DNA of 62,881 nt from Streptomyces cupreus (GTDB lineage Bacteria > Actinomycetota > Actinomycetes > Streptomycetales > Streptomycetaceae). Positions 26,038 to 34,834 of the stretch are shown here, piece after piece. The position numbers and the translations under genes are program-made. Below the pieces are notes generated by a model, which saw only the letters and a list, made by a program, of their open reading frames with translations, was not told where the DNA came from and made no database searches. Where the stretch lies: assembly GCF_014257025.1 (NCBI RefSeq), contig NZ_JACMSF010000051.1, positions 1 to 62,881 on the forward strand. Direction: 5' to 3'. Within the stretch, counting starts at the first letter, position 1. Each line of letters opens with the position of its first letter.

Positions 26038-27762
26038 GTGTCGCAAGTCACGGGCCAACTGCCGGACGCCGAGACGGAGGACGACAAGGCCGAGGGCACG
26101 CCGCAGCGCCCCCGGCCGCGTGGCTGGCGGCAACGGCATCCACGGGCGGCCCGGGGTGTCACCGTGACGACCACCGTGCTGGCCGGCGCCCTCGTCCTGG
26201 GCGCGCTCCTGCTGCCCAACCGCGTCGAACGGCTGTCGTTCGGCGCGTTCTTGCGCATCCCCGCCGAGGGAGTCCTGCTCGCCGGCCTGCTGCTCTCGCT
26301 GCCGCCGCGGCCCCGGCGGATCACCGCGATCGCCACGGGTGCGCTCCTCGGTGTGCTCACCGTCCTGAAGTTCCTGGACATGGGCTTCTACCAGGTGCTG
26401 GCCCGCCCCTTCGATCTGGTCCTGGACTGGATCCTGCTCGACGACGCGACGGACTTCCTGCGCGAGTCGTTCGGGCGTACGGGCCAAGTGCTCGCCGTGA
26501 CAGGGGTTTTGGCACTCCTCGTGACCATCCTCGTGGCGACGACGCTGGCGGCCGTACGGTTGACCGATCTGATGGTCCGTCACCGCCAGGTCGCCGGCCG
26601 TACGACGTTGATCCTCGGCACCGCGTGGATCACCTGCGTCACGCTGGGCGTGCAGTTCACCGAGGTGCCGGTCGCCTCCAAGATCAACGCCGATTATGTC
26701 GACAACCGCGTGGAGCAGGTCCGCGCGGGACTGCGGGACGCGGAGGTGTTCGAGAAGCAGGCGTCCGTCGACGCCTTCGCCGGCACACCGCCCGAGCAGT
26801 TGCTGACCGGACTGCGCGGCAAGGACGTGCTTTTCACCTTCATCGAGAGCTACGGCCGGGTCGCGATCGACGATCCGGCGATGGCCGAGCAGATCGACAC
26901 GGTCCTCGACGAGGGCACCCGCAGGCTGGAGGCGGCCGGGTTCGCCTCGCGCAGCGCCTGGCTGCGGTCCCCGGTGACGGGGGCGGGCAGTTGGCTCGCG
27001 CACTCCACGTTCCTGTCCGGACTGTGGATCAAGAACCAGCAGCGGTACCGGAGTCTGACCACCAGCGACCGCGCCACGCTCGGCAGCTACTTCCGCAAGA
27101 CGGGCGCGTGGCGCACGGTCGGCATCGTGCCGGGGGTGCGCAGGGCCTGGCCGGAGGGGAAGTTCTTCGCCCTCGACCACATCTACGACTCCGAGCACCT
27201 CGGCTACCACGGCCCGTACTTCAGCTGGACGCCCGTGCCGGACCAGTTCAGCCTGGAGGCCTTCGAACGGCTGGAGCACGGCAAGAAGGATCGCGAGCCG
27301 ATCATGGCCGAGATCATCCTGGCCTCCAGCCACAACCCCTGGGCACCGGTCGCCCGCATGATCGACTGGGAGGACCTGGGCGACGGCTCGGTCTTCCACG
27401 GGATCAAGGAGGAGGGCAAGGACCCCAAGGAGGTCTGGAAGAACCCCGACAGCGTCCGCGCCGAGTACGCCAACGCCATCGAGTACTCGCTGCGCAGCCT
27501 CGTCGAGTACGTCGAGCGCTACGGCGACGACGACACGGTTCTGGTCTTCCTCGGCGACCACCAGCCGGTGCCGACGGTCACCGCGGGCAGCAGCAGCAAG
27601 GACGTCCCCATCACGATCGTCGCCCGCGACAAGAAGGTCCTGGACCGCATCTCCGACTGGGGCTGGACGGACGGCCTCAAACCGGCCGAGGACGCCCCTC
27701 AGTGGGCCATGGACAAGTTCCGGGACCGCTTCATGACGGCGTACGGCCCACGGAAGGGCTGA
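26038..27762 (+). CDS. membrane-anchored sulfatase-fold (alkaline phosphatase superfamily) protein
   Basis: A 574-residue protein with four or five N-terminal membrane helices (residues ~40-220) and a large extracytoplasmic domain of the sulfatase/alkaline-phosphatase superfamily, the layout of lipoteichoic-acid synthase-like and phosphoglycerol transferase enzymes. Metal-site motifs are KDVLFTFIESYGRVAI near residue 261, GSWLAHSTFLSGLWI (nucleophile loop) and TVLVFLGDHQPVPTV (GDH). It may transfer or hydrolyse a phospho- or sulfo-ester group on a wall or membrane polymer; the substrate is not deducible. The GTG start at 26038 follows GGAAGGG. Its last 32 bases overlap, tail to tail, the end of the alpha/beta-hydrolase gene. 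Confidence 0.8.
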   Translation: MSQVTGQLPDAETEDDKAEGTPQRPRPRGWRQRHPRAARGVTVTTTVLAGALVLGALLLPNRVERLSFGAFLRIPAEGVLLAGLLLSLPPRPRRITAIATGALLGVLTVLKFLDMGFYQVLARPFDLVLDWILLDDATDFLRESFGRTGQVLAVTGVLALLVTILVATTLAAVRLTDLMVRHRQVAGRTTLILGTAWITCVTLGVQFTEVPVASKINADYVDNRVEQVRAGLRDAEVFEKQASVDAFAGTPPEQLLTGLRGKDVLFTFIESYGRVAIDDPAMAEQIDTVLDEGTRRLEAAGFASRSAWLRSPVTGAGSWLAHSTFLSGLWIKNQQRYRSLTTSDRATLGSYFRKTGAWRTVGIVPGVRRAWPEGKFFALDHIYDSEHLGYHGPYFSWTPVPDQFSLEAFERLEHGKKDREPIMAEIILASSHNPWAPVARMIDWEDLGDGSVFHGIKEEGKDPKEVWKNPDSVRAEYANAIEYSLRSLVEYVERYGDDDTVLVFLGDHQPVPTVTAGSSSKDVPITIVARDKKVLDRISDWGWTDGLKPAEDAPQWAMDKFRDRFMTAYGPRKG

Positions 27763-28597
27763 CGTCGTCCAGGAACCCGCCGACCAACCCGGCGAACCGC
27801 TCCGGGTCGTCCAGCCAGGGGTAGTGGCCGCCACCGGGCTGGACCGCCACTTCGACGTGGGGGAAGACGTCCGCGGTGCGGCGGGCCAGTTCGGGGTTGG
27901 GGGCTCCGTCGAGTTCGCCGGTCAGGAGGAGGACGGGTGCGGTCAGGCGGGAGAGGGCGGCGCGGGTCGCGGGTGGGTCGTAGGCGCCCTCGGAGCCGTA
28001 CACCCCGGCGGCCTCGTCGTTGAACTCGTCGTCCGCGCGGGCGTCGTGCTGCCGAGCCGCCGTATCCCAGCGTCCGTAGAACAGGGGCGCGAGTTCCGGC
28101 CCGGGGTCGCCGATACCCCCGAGCCAGGCCTCCAGAGCCCGGAACGCCTCCTCGAACCAGGGCTCGCCCTTGCGCAACCGTGCGGCCGACAGACGGTCCT
28201 CGGGTGTCGCGGTCGTGCCCAGGGCCCACGGGTTGGCGGTGACGAGCACCAGCCGCCGGATCCGCCGCGGGAAGCGGGCGGCGTACAGCATGGCGAGACT
28301 GCCGCCCGCGGAGTGACCCAGTACGTCCATCTCTTCCAGGTCCAGGTGCACCCGGAGCGTCTCCACGTCGTCCACGAGCCGGTCGCAGCGGTACGTCGCC
28401 GGATCGGCCGGCACCTCCGAGTCACCCGTGCCGCGCAGATCGAGCCGGATCACCCGCCGCCCGGCGTCCAGTCCGCCCAGGTCCCCGAGGTAGGAGGAGG
28501 CGCGCATCGGCCCGCCGGGCAGGACGAGGAGCGGCTCGCCCTCGCCACGTTGGTGGTAGGCGAGGCGGGTTCCGTCGGACGCGGTGAAGATCGACAT
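27731..28597 (-). CDS. alpha/beta hydrolase (proline iminopeptidase-like)
   Basis: A 288-residue serine hydrolase. It opens MSIFTASDGTRLAYHQRGEG, has the oxyanion segment PLLVLPGGPMRASSYLGDLG, an HGG-like LDLRGTGDSEVPADPATYRC, the nucleophile elbow DVLGHSAGGSLAMLYAARFP (GHSAGG) and the C-terminal PGGGHYPWLDDPERFAGLVG with the catalytic His. The Asp is expected in VLLLTGELDGAPNPELAR. The substrate may be a peptide or ester. It follows the acyl-CoA ligase gene by 10 bp on the same strand, so the two probably form an operon. The 3' ends of this gene and the sulfatase gene overlap by 32 bp. Confidence 0.86.
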   Translation of the reverse strand: MSIFTASDGTRLAYHQRGEGEPLLVLPGGPMRASSYLGDLGGLDAGRRVIRLDLRGTGDSEVPADPATYRCDRLVDDVETLRVHLDLEEMDVLGHSAGGSLAMLYAARFPRRIRRLVLVTANPWALGTTATPEDRLSAARLRKGEPWFEEAFRALEAWLGGIGDPGPELAPLFYGRWDTAARQHDARADDEFNDEAAGVYGSEGAYDPPATRAALSRLTAPVLLLTGELDGAPNPELARRTADVFPHVEVAVQPGGGHYPWLDDPERFAGLVGGFLDDVSPSVGRTPS

Positions 28598-28607
28598 GGC
28601 GCCGATC

Positions 28608-30107
28608 CTAGGAGTCGGCGAACCGGTCCCGCAGCTCCCGTTTCAGGATCTTCCCGCTGGCGTTGCGCGGCAACGCATCGACGAAGACGATCCGCTTGGG
28701 TGCCTTGAAGTGGGCGAGCTTCTCCAGGGCGTGGGCGATCAGTTCGGTCTCGGTGATCTCGCCGCGCGGGACGACGACGGCGGTGACCGCCTCGATCCAG
28801 TGCTCGTCGGGCAGGCCGACCACCGCGACCTCGGCCACGGCCTCGTGTGTGTAGAGCGCGTCCTCGACCTGGCGTGAAGCGACCAGCACGCCACCGGAGT
28901 TGATGACGTCCTTGACCCGGTCGACGATCGTGAGGTAGCCGTGGGCGTCCTTCACGGCCAGGTCGCCGGAGTGGAACCAGCCTTCGCGGAAGGCCTCGGC
29001 GGTCTCCTCGGGCTTGTCCCAGTAGCCCTCGCACAACTGCGGGGAGCGGTAGACGATCTCGCCGGGCGTGCCGTCGGGCACGTCCTTGCCGTCCTCGTCG
29101 ACCACGCGCGCGTCGACGAAGAGCACCGGCCGCCCGCAGGAGTCCATCCGGCCCTTGTGCTCGTCGGGGGCGAGGACGGTGGCCAGGGGGCCGATCTCGC
29201 TCTGGCCGAAGCAGTTGTAGAAGCCGAGCCCCGGCAGCCGTTCCCGCAGCCGCTCCAGCACGGGCACCGGCATGATCGAGGCGCCGTAGTACGCCTTGCG
29301 CAGGCCGCCGAGGTCACGTGTGGAGAAGTCGGGGCGGTTGGCCAGGCCGATCCAGACCGTGGGCGGCGCGAACAGGCTGTCCACGCGGCCGGCTTCGATC
29401 AGATCGAAGAGCCGGTCGCCGTCGGGGGCGTCGAGGATGATGTTGGTCGCGCCGACCGCGAGATAGGGCAGCAGGAAGACATGCATCTGCGCGGAGTGGT
29501 ACAGCGGCAGTGAGTGCGCGGGCCGGTCGCCGGCGCTCAGGTCGAGCGCGGTGATGGCGCTCAAGTACTCGTGCACCAGGGCGCGGTGCGTCATCATCGC
29601 GCCCTTCGGCAGGGCCGTGGTACCGGAGGTGTACAGCAGTTGCACCAGGTCCTCGCTGCGCGGCTCCGGGCCGTCGCACGCGGGGGCCGAGGCCAGCAGC
29701 TCCAGCAGCGAGCCGTCGGCGTCGCGCAGGGGCAACGCCCGTACACCGTCGGGCAGTCGGTCCGCCAGATCCGGGTCGGCGAGGACGAGCGAGCTGCCGG
29801 ACTGGCCGACGAGATAGGCCAGATCGTCACCGGTGAGGCTCTGGTTGACCGGTACGTGCACCAATCCGGCGCGGGCGCAGGCGAGGAAGCCGATCAGATA
29901 GGCGTCCGAGTTATGGCCGTAGGCGCCGACGCGGTCGCCGGGTGAGAGGCCCTGGCCGAGCAGGACGCTCGCCGCGCGGGAGACGGCCTCGTCGAACTCC
30001 TCGTACGTCCAAGTCCGGTCGCGGTACTCCACCGCGACGCGTGCCGGGGTGCGGCGGGCGCTGCGCCGCAGCACCCCGTCGACCGTGCTGCCGTGTCCGG
30101 GCGTCAT
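28608..30107 (-). CDS. acyl-CoA synthetase / AMP-dependent ligase
   Basis: A 499-residue AMP-forming ligase beginning MTPGHGSTVDGVLRRSARRT. It has the P-loop LLYTSGTTALPKGAMMTHRA, the substrate segment SLPLYHSAQMHVFLLPYLAV, FYNCFGQSEIGPLATVLAP, WFHSGDLAVKDAHGYLTIVD, VKDVINSGGVLVASRQVED and the C-terminal PRNASGKILKRELRDRFADS with the catalytic Lys. It is full length and looks active; the acid substrate is unknown. The ATG at 30107 follows GAGG and matches the usual N-terminus. It shares an operon with the hydrolase and diverges from the penicillin-acylase homologue across 120 bp. It lacks the 17-bp operator found at the other two ligase loci. Confidence 0.88.
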   Translation of the reverse strand: MTPGHGSTVDGVLRRSARRTPARVAVEYRDRTWTYEEFDEAVSRAASVLLGQGLSPGDRVGAYGHNSDAYLIGFLACARAGLVHVPVNQSLTGDDLAYLVGQSGSSLVLADPDLADRLPDGVRALPLRDADGSLLELLASAPACDGPEPRSEDLVQLLYTSGTTALPKGAMMTHRALVHEYLSAITALDLSAGDRPAHSLPLYHSAQMHVFLLPYLAVGATNIILDAPDGDRLFDLIEAGRVDSLFAPPTVWIGLANRPDFSTRDLGGLRKAYYGASIMPVPVLERLRERLPGLGFYNCFGQSEIGPLATVLAPDEHKGRMDSCGRPVLFVDARVVDEDGKDVPDGTPGEIVYRSPQLCEGYWDKPEETAEAFREGWFHSGDLAVKDAHGYLTIVDRVKDVINSGGVLVASRQVEDALYTHEAVAEVAVVGLPDEHWIEAVTAVVVPRGEITETELIAHALEKLAHFKAPKRIVFVDALPRNASGKILKRELRDRFADS

Positions 30108-30227
30108 GACGTTGATCCTCGACCCCTGCCGAAAGGAGGTCAAGAACCCGACGATCGACACATTCCATGGACACATACCCGTTGGTACGCTCAACCGCCC
30201 CTTCCCCCAAGGACGTTGGGAGGTTTG

Positions 30228-32636
30228 ATGCGCATCCGCCCGAGACGGCTCGTCGTCGCGGCCGTCGCCCTGCTCACCGCCACGGCCACACTGCCGGCGG
30301 CCGCGGCCGAGCGCCAGGACCGTCCTGAACACCCTTCGCACGGCGGCCTTTCGGCCGTGATCCGCTACACCGAGTACGGCATTCCGCACATCCTCGCGAA
30401 GGATTACGCGGACCTCGGCTTCGGCACCGGATGGGCGCAGGCCGCCGACCAGGTGTGCACGCTCGCCGACGGTTTCGTGACCGTGCGCGGCGAGCGTTCC
30501 CGCTTCTTCGGGCCCGACGCGACCACCGACTTCTCGCTCTCCTCGGCGACCAGGAACCTCTCCAGCGATCTGTACTTCCGTGGCGTACGGGAGGCAGGGA
30601 CGGTAGAGAAGTTGCTCGCCGAGCCGGCGCCGCGCGGTCCGAGCCGCCAGACCGAGGAGCTGATGCGCGGCTTCGCGGCCGGGTACAACGCCTGGCTGCG
30701 CCAGAACCGGATCACCGACCCGGCGTGCAAGGGCGCCGCCTGGGTACGCCCGGTCACCACCCTCGACGTGGCCACGCGCGGCTTCGCGCTCGCGGTGCTG
30801 GGCGGTGAGGGCCGGGCCGTGGACGGCATCACGGCCGCGCAGCCGCCGACGGGGGCCACCGTACAGGCGCCCGACGCCCAGGACACGGCCCGCGCCGCGC
30901 AGGAGCTTCTCGCCGCGGACACCGCCGACATGGGCTCCAACGCCGTCGCTTTCAGCGGCGCCACGACGGCGAACGGCCGCGGGCTGCTGCTCGGCAACCC
31001 GCACTACCCGTGGCAGGGCGGCCGCCGCTTCTGGCAGTCGCAGCAGACGATCCCGGGCGAGCTGAACGTCTCCGGCGGTTCGCTGCTCGGCAGCGCCACC
31101 GTTTCCATAGGCCACAACGCCCATGTGGCCTGGAGCCACACCGTCGCGACCGGCGTCCCGCTCAACCTCCACCAACTGACCCTGGACCCGGCCGATCCGA
31201 CGGTGTACCTCGTCGACGGCAAGCCGGAGCGCATGACGAAGCGGACGGTCACCGTGGCCGCGAAGGACGGCGCCCCCGTGACCCGGACGCAGTGGTGGAC
31301 GCGGTACGGACCGGTCGTCACCTCGCTCGGCGCCGCGCTGCCGCTGCCGTGGACGACCACGACGGCGTACGCCGTCAACGACCCCAACGCCGCCAATCTG
31401 CGCGCCTCCGACACCGCGCTCGGCTTCAGCAAGGCCCGCGGCACCGCGGACGTCCTGGACTCCCTCAAGCGCACTCAGGGCCTGCCCTGGGTGAACACCA
31501 TCGCCGCGGACTCGGGTGGCCACACCCTGTTCACGCAGTCGCAGGTGCTCCCCCGGATCACCGACGAGCTGACCCAGGCGTGCTCCACCCCGCTCGGCAA
31601 GGTCACGTACCCCTCCTCGGGCCTGGCGATCCTCGACGGCTCGCGCGGCGCCTGCGCGCTCGGCACCGACCCCGACGCCGTACAGCCGGGGATCTTCGGG
31701 CCCGCGAAGCTGCCGACGCTCAAGGACGCGCCGTACGCGGAGAACTCCAACGACAGCGCCTGGCTGGCCAACGCCGACCGGCCGCTGACCGGGTACGAGC
31801 GGGTGTTCGGCACGATCGGGACGCAGCGTTCGATGCGGACACGCGGCGCGATCGAGGACGTGGCGGCGCTGGCGGAGCGCGGTGAGCTGACCGTACGGGA
31901 GCTTCAGGCGCAGCAGTTCGCCAACCGGGTACCGGCGGGCGAACTGACCGCGAAGGACGCGGCGGCGGCCTGTGCCGCGCTGCCGGGCGGCACGGCGACG
32001 GGCAGCGACGGCAAGGCAGTTGACGTCTCAGGCGCCTGCGCGGTGCTCGCCTCCTGGGACCGCACCACGAACACCGGCAGCCGGGGCGCCCTGCTCTTCG
32101 ACCGGTTCTGGCGCAAGCTGACCGCCGCTGTCCCGGCGGCCCAGTTGTGGAAGGTGCCGTTCTCGGCGGCGGACCCGGTGGGCACCCCGAACACCCTGAA
32201 CACGGCCGCGCCGGGCTTCACCACGGCGCTCGCGGACGCGGTCGCCGAACTGCGAGCGGCGGGCATCGCGCTCGACTCCCCGCTCGGGGAGAACCAGTTC
32301 GTCGTACGGGGCGGTCAGCGCATCCCCGTTCCGGGCGGCACCGAGGCACTGGGCGTCTGGAACAAGATCGAGCCAGTGTGGGACCCGGCGAAGGGCGGCT
32401 ACACGGAGGTGACGACGGGCTCCAGCTACATCCAGGCCGTCGGCTGGGACGGCGGCCGCTGCCCGGTGGCGCGCACGCTGCTGTCGTACTCCCAGTCCTC
32501 GAACCCGAACTCGGCCCACTTCAGCGACCAGACGCGGCTGTTCTCGGATGAGAAGTGGGTGACGTCCAGATTCTGCGAGAAGGACATCATGTCCTCGCCG
32601 GGGCTCCGGGTGGTGGTGCCACGCGAGCGCCGGTGA
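30228..32636 (+). CDS. secreted penicillin acylase family protein (AHL/cyclic-lipopeptide acylase type)
   Basis: An 802-residue secreted Ntn-hydrolase precursor. It has a signal peptide (MRIRPRRLVVAAVALLTATA, cleavage near AAAAERQ) and an alpha-subunit region with IRYTEYGIPHILAKDYADLG and FGTGWAQAADQVCTLADGF. An autocatalytic cleavage site lies in ADMGSNAVAFSGATTANGRG, where Ser237 becomes the N-terminal nucleophile. The beta subunit follows (GRGLLLGNPHYPWQGGRRFW, ASLLG-type and YAVNDPNAANLR segments). Streptomyces relatives deacylate acyl-homoserine lactones, aculeacin-type lipopeptides or penicillin; which one cannot be told. The ATG at 30228 follows GGGAGG. A plausible hairpin terminator follows at 32666. 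Confidence 0.87.
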   Translation: MRIRPRRLVVAAVALLTATATLPAAAAERQDRPEHPSHGGLSAVIRYTEYGIPHILAKDYADLGFGTGWAQAADQVCTLADGFVTVRGERSRFFGPDATTDFSLSSATRNLSSDLYFRGVREAGTVEKLLAEPAPRGPSRQTEELMRGFAAGYNAWLRQNRITDPACKGAAWVRPVTTLDVATRGFALAVLGGEGRAVDGITAAQPPTGATVQAPDAQDTARAAQELLAADTADMGSNAVAFSGATTANGRGLLLGNPHYPWQGGRRFWQSQQTIPGELNVSGGSLLGSATVSIGHNAHVAWSHTVATGVPLNLHQLTLDPADPTVYLVDGKPERMTKRTVTVAAKDGAPVTRTQWWTRYGPVVTSLGAALPLPWTTTTAYAVNDPNAANLRASDTALGFSKARGTADVLDSLKRTQGLPWVNTIAADSGGHTLFTQSQVLPRITDELTQACSTPLGKVTYPSSGLAILDGSRGACALGTDPDAVQPGIFGPAKLPTLKDAPYAENSNDSAWLANADRPLTGYERVFGTIGTQRSMRTRGAIEDVAALAERGELTVRELQAQQFANRVPAGELTAKDAAAACAALPGGTATGSDGKAVDVSGACAVLASWDRTTNTGSRGALLFDRFWRKLTAAVPAAQLWKVPFSAADPVGTPNTLNTAAPGFTTALADAVAELRAAGIALDSPLGENQFVVRGGQRIPVPGGTEALGVWNKIEPVWDPAKGGYTEVTTGSSYIQAVGWDGGRCPVARTLLSYSQSSNPNSAHFSDQTRLFSDEKWVTSRFCEKDIMSSPGLRVVVPRERR

Positions 32637-32665
32637 CGGTACCCACCGCGCACGGCCATACATGA

Positions 32666-32700
32666 GCCGCCGCAGCACCGCTTCGGCGGGGCCGCGGCGG
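32666..32700. terminator. possible hairpin terminator after the acylase gene
   Basis: GCCGCCGC at 32666 pairs with GCGGCGG at 32694, with an inner CCG-cttcgg-CGG that can extend the stem. There is no T-run, as is usual in Streptomyces. It also separates the acylase gene from the convergent kinase-like remnant. Confidence 0.35.
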
Positions 32701-32749
32701 TTCGCGCGTTCCCTTGGCCGTGTGAGTGGCGGCGCCGGGCGAACCGGGC

Positions 32750-33496
32750 CTCGGAGGCAGCTCAGCGCCTTACCCACCTCGTAGATGGTCGGCCTGTCCT
32801 CGGGGGCGTGGCTGAGCATCGCTTCGATCAAATCACCCAGCTCGCCAGGTGCCTTCACCGAGCGGCGCTCGCCGTTCGCCACCGCCTCTCTTTGGACGGG
32901 GCGTGGAGCGTCGTCCGGGTACTCGACTGCTCGCCAGCCGGTGGCGGAGATGAGCAGGGAGGCGCCGAGGGCGTAGATATCGGCTTCCTGCGTAGGCTCG
33001 GCTTCGCCCGTGGCGAGCACGCTGCGCGCGATCTCGGGTGCCTCGTAGTGGACGAGGCAGCCGCGGAACGGGAAGTCGTATCCCTCGGGTACGTATCCGC
33101 CTCGGGCAAGGGCGAGGTCGATCAGATGGGTCCGCTCTGGCCCGATGATGAAGTGGGCGGGCTGCACGTCACCGTGTGCCCAGCCCTTGGCGTGGAGTTC
33201 AGCCAGTGCCTCAACGCATTCCAGCGCCACACTGCTGTCCGGTGCGATGGACGAGCCCTGTTCACGACAGGACTCCCACAGCCTGTACAGGTCGGGCCCT
33301 TCGTGCCACGGCTGGAAGTTCCACGTTCCGCGCTCCCACTCGCCGTACGCGATCTCATCGCAGCCGAGGCGGTGCAGGACTGCACCCTCGCGGGCGGGCG
33401 CGAGCGCGGTACAGGGCTGGGCGGGCCAGTTGGCGAGCGGTTGCTGTGGGACCAGCGGTTCCCGTGGAATCTCATTTCTTGACGGATTGATTTCAC
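32750..33496 (-). pseudogene. frameshifted protein-kinase-like gene (HGDVQP type)
   Basis: The minus strand holds a kinase-fold domain read from at least two frames. A GTG at 33496 with AGGA before it gives VKSIRQEMRFHGNRWSH. The homologous reading then continues in another frame from about 33430 as AREGAVLHRLGCDEIAYGEW, WHEGPDLYRLWESC, VEALAELHAKGWAHGDVQPA (catalytic loop HGD instead of HRD), IDLALARGGYVPEG (in place of DFG), EADIYALGASLLISATGWRA and APEDRPTIYEVGKAL. The frame then runs on without a stop into antisense of the acylase gene, so the natural C-terminus is also lost. No usable start exists in the main frame. It is either a pseudogene or contains sequencing errors. The neighbouring 132-residue gene probably belonged with it. 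Confidence 0.6.
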
Positions 33497-33589
33497 ACAG
33501 TCGTCCTATTCAGTTTCCGAACCGATGCCAGGCGCTGGCACAGAGGTCGGCGGAGTCTCAATGGGCGAGTCAAGCGCTGTTGAGTTCCA

Positions 33590-33988
33590 TCAGGGGCCGC
33601 TGTCGATCCTGAGAGTGGGCAATGGCTGCTGCCACGTACCGGCCAGTTCTGTGAGTGCCTCGCGTGCCAGCTGGCGGACTGTGAGCCACCCTGTGTCGGT
33701 TGTCAGTGCCTCATACGTCCACCTGGCAGCGTGCTCCGGCCCGCTCATCGCGTCGAGGATCGCGTCAATGCGTGCGAGGCGCGACTCCGTAGCGGCATCG
33801 ATACGACCAGCCTCGGTGAGGACCAGGATCGCGCCCCTCGCGTTTTCGTAGTCCAAGGCCAGGTCATCGGTTTCGAGTCGGTGTCTGTCGAGCCACGCGA
33901 TCTGGTCCCTGGCATCGGCAGCGAGCGTCGTGAGAGTCGAGTTCAGGTACTTCGATGCGTTTCCCTCGGACAGCTTCTGCTCGTTCAT
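33590..33988 (-). CDS. hypothetical protein, possibly truncated by an in-frame TGA
   Basis: A 132-residue helical protein: MNEQKLSEGNASKYLNSTLT, DARDQIAWLDRHRLETDDLA and LARIDAILDAMSGPEHAARW. The ATG at 33988 has a strong GGGAGG site. The family is not recognised. After the TGA at 33590 the same frame continues for 27 codons (about 33589-33504) with a plausible disordered Ser/Thr/Pro-rich tail before a TAG, directly ahead of the kinase-like remnant. The present stop may therefore be a nonsense mutation. GC content and codon use are a little lower than in the flanks, in line with an acquired segment. Confidence 0.55.
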   Translation of the reverse strand: MNEQKLSEGNASKYLNSTLTTLAADARDQIAWLDRHRLETDDLALDYENARGAILVLTEAGRIDAATESRLARIDAILDAMSGPEHAARWTYEALTTDTGWLTVRQLAREALTELAGTWQQPLPTLRIDSGP

Positions 33989-34043
33989 TTGCCTCCCTCG
34001 CTGATCATTGGATCATGCGGTTGGCGTGGTTCGAGTGATCCGC

Positions 34044-34435
34044 TCAGGCTGCTGTGGCTGCAACTGCTTGTGTTGGTGGGGCGGTTGTGAAGGGGCGGTT
34101 GTCGCGAAGCAGGGCCCACAGGACGTCGGCTCGGCGGCGGGCGAGGGAGATGACGGCGGGGATGTGGACCAGCGAACTCGGCCGCGCGCTCAGCAAGGAG
34201 CGGTTCGACGTCAGGTTCGCCGAGGCGGACAAGGACCCCGGCATCGAGCCACGCACTCCCCTGGAGCGGACCGCGACCGCCGCAGGGCGAGGACCGCGCT
34301 TCGTTGTCGATCCCCACGTGGTGGTCTCGGTCGTGAAGGACCCCCCGAGCGCTTCGTACTCGGGGTGCGCACACACGCCTTGGCGTCCTTCTTGCTGATG
34401 TCGAGGCCGGCGCAGCGTTCGCGCAGCACGTCCAC
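34044..34435 (-). mobile_element. IS110-family transposase remnant
   Basis: The N-terminal piece, from a GTG at 34435, reads VDVLRERCAGLDISKKDAKA and CVRTPSTKRS. It then shifts frame after a run of six Gs to GSFTTETTTWGSTT, the N-terminus of an IS110-type DEDD transposase. The C-terminal piece, ending at 34044, reads HIPAVISLARRRADVLWALL and RDNRPF, typical of the transposase end. The middle ~280 residues, including most catalytic acids and the Ser region, are missing. The remnant is immobile. It sits at the edge of a segment with tRNA-like direct repeats, which suggests repeated insertion here. Confidence 0.62.
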
Positions 34436-34642
34436 GGCCTTGCTCCCTCCCTCACCGGACGGTCCTCAGCACCATGCTGATCTGCGAGCTCACCGGCATC
34501 ACAGAAGCGTCGGTTTCGGCCGGAACGAACCCCTCCAGCGTCCCCGAGAGGCATCAGCCCACGTCAGGGCAGACAGAAGCACCTCCGGCGCGCGCCATGG
34601 GATTTACCACGCCCCGGCGCGCACCGAAGGTGCGCTGGTTCG

Positions 34643-34693
34643 CTGACCAGGTGTTTCTCTGTGCCCACAGGATTCGCACCTGCGATACCCGCT
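34643..34693. repeat. degenerate tRNA-Arg 3'-end copy (possible att remnant 1)
   Basis: CTGACCAGG...TCTCTGTGCCC followed by AGGATTCGCACCTGCGATAC and CCGCT matches, with mismatches, the second copy at 36570-36632 and the complement of an actinobacterial tRNA-Arg 3' half (T-arm core ATTCG). It cannot fold as a tRNA. A small hairpin (GCACC-GAA-GGTGC) lies just upstream at 34621. The copies flank the SPOR/glycosidase gene like attL and attR. The remainder of 33989-34834, apart from the IS110 remnant, shows nothing that I can identify. Confidence 0.45.
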
Positions 34694-34834
34694 GCATCTG
34701 GCCAGTGATTTTCATTTGGAAGCTTCTGATTCACCTACTCCATCCCAATTGGCTGGATTCACGTCGCGTGTGTCTCCCATGGTGAGCCAGCCACCTCGGC
34801 AACAGTCCCACCGGCAGTACGGAAGGCACGTCAG

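Noticed and set aside
30108..31523. Long open frame on the minus strand continuing upstream of the acyl-CoA ligase, antisense to the penicillin acylase gene
   Set aside because: It has no family similarity, and the ligase has a natural ATG at 30107. The acylase gene on the other strand has signal peptide, Ntn nucleophile and ribosome site. High-GC DNA commonly gives such open shadows.
33504..33589. Possible short peptide gene between the hypothetical and kinase-like genes (RiPP precursor candidate)
   Set aside because: The ATG that overlaps the TGA as TGATG gives only six codons before a stop. The longer Pro/Ser-rich reading is in frame with the upstream gene and has no start of its own, so it is better read as that gene's lost tail.
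34661..34693. tRNA gene suggested by the T-arm-like sequence
   Set aside because: Only a 3' fragment with mismatches is present. No D-arm or acceptor partner can pair, so it is listed as a degenerate repeat and not as a tRNA.
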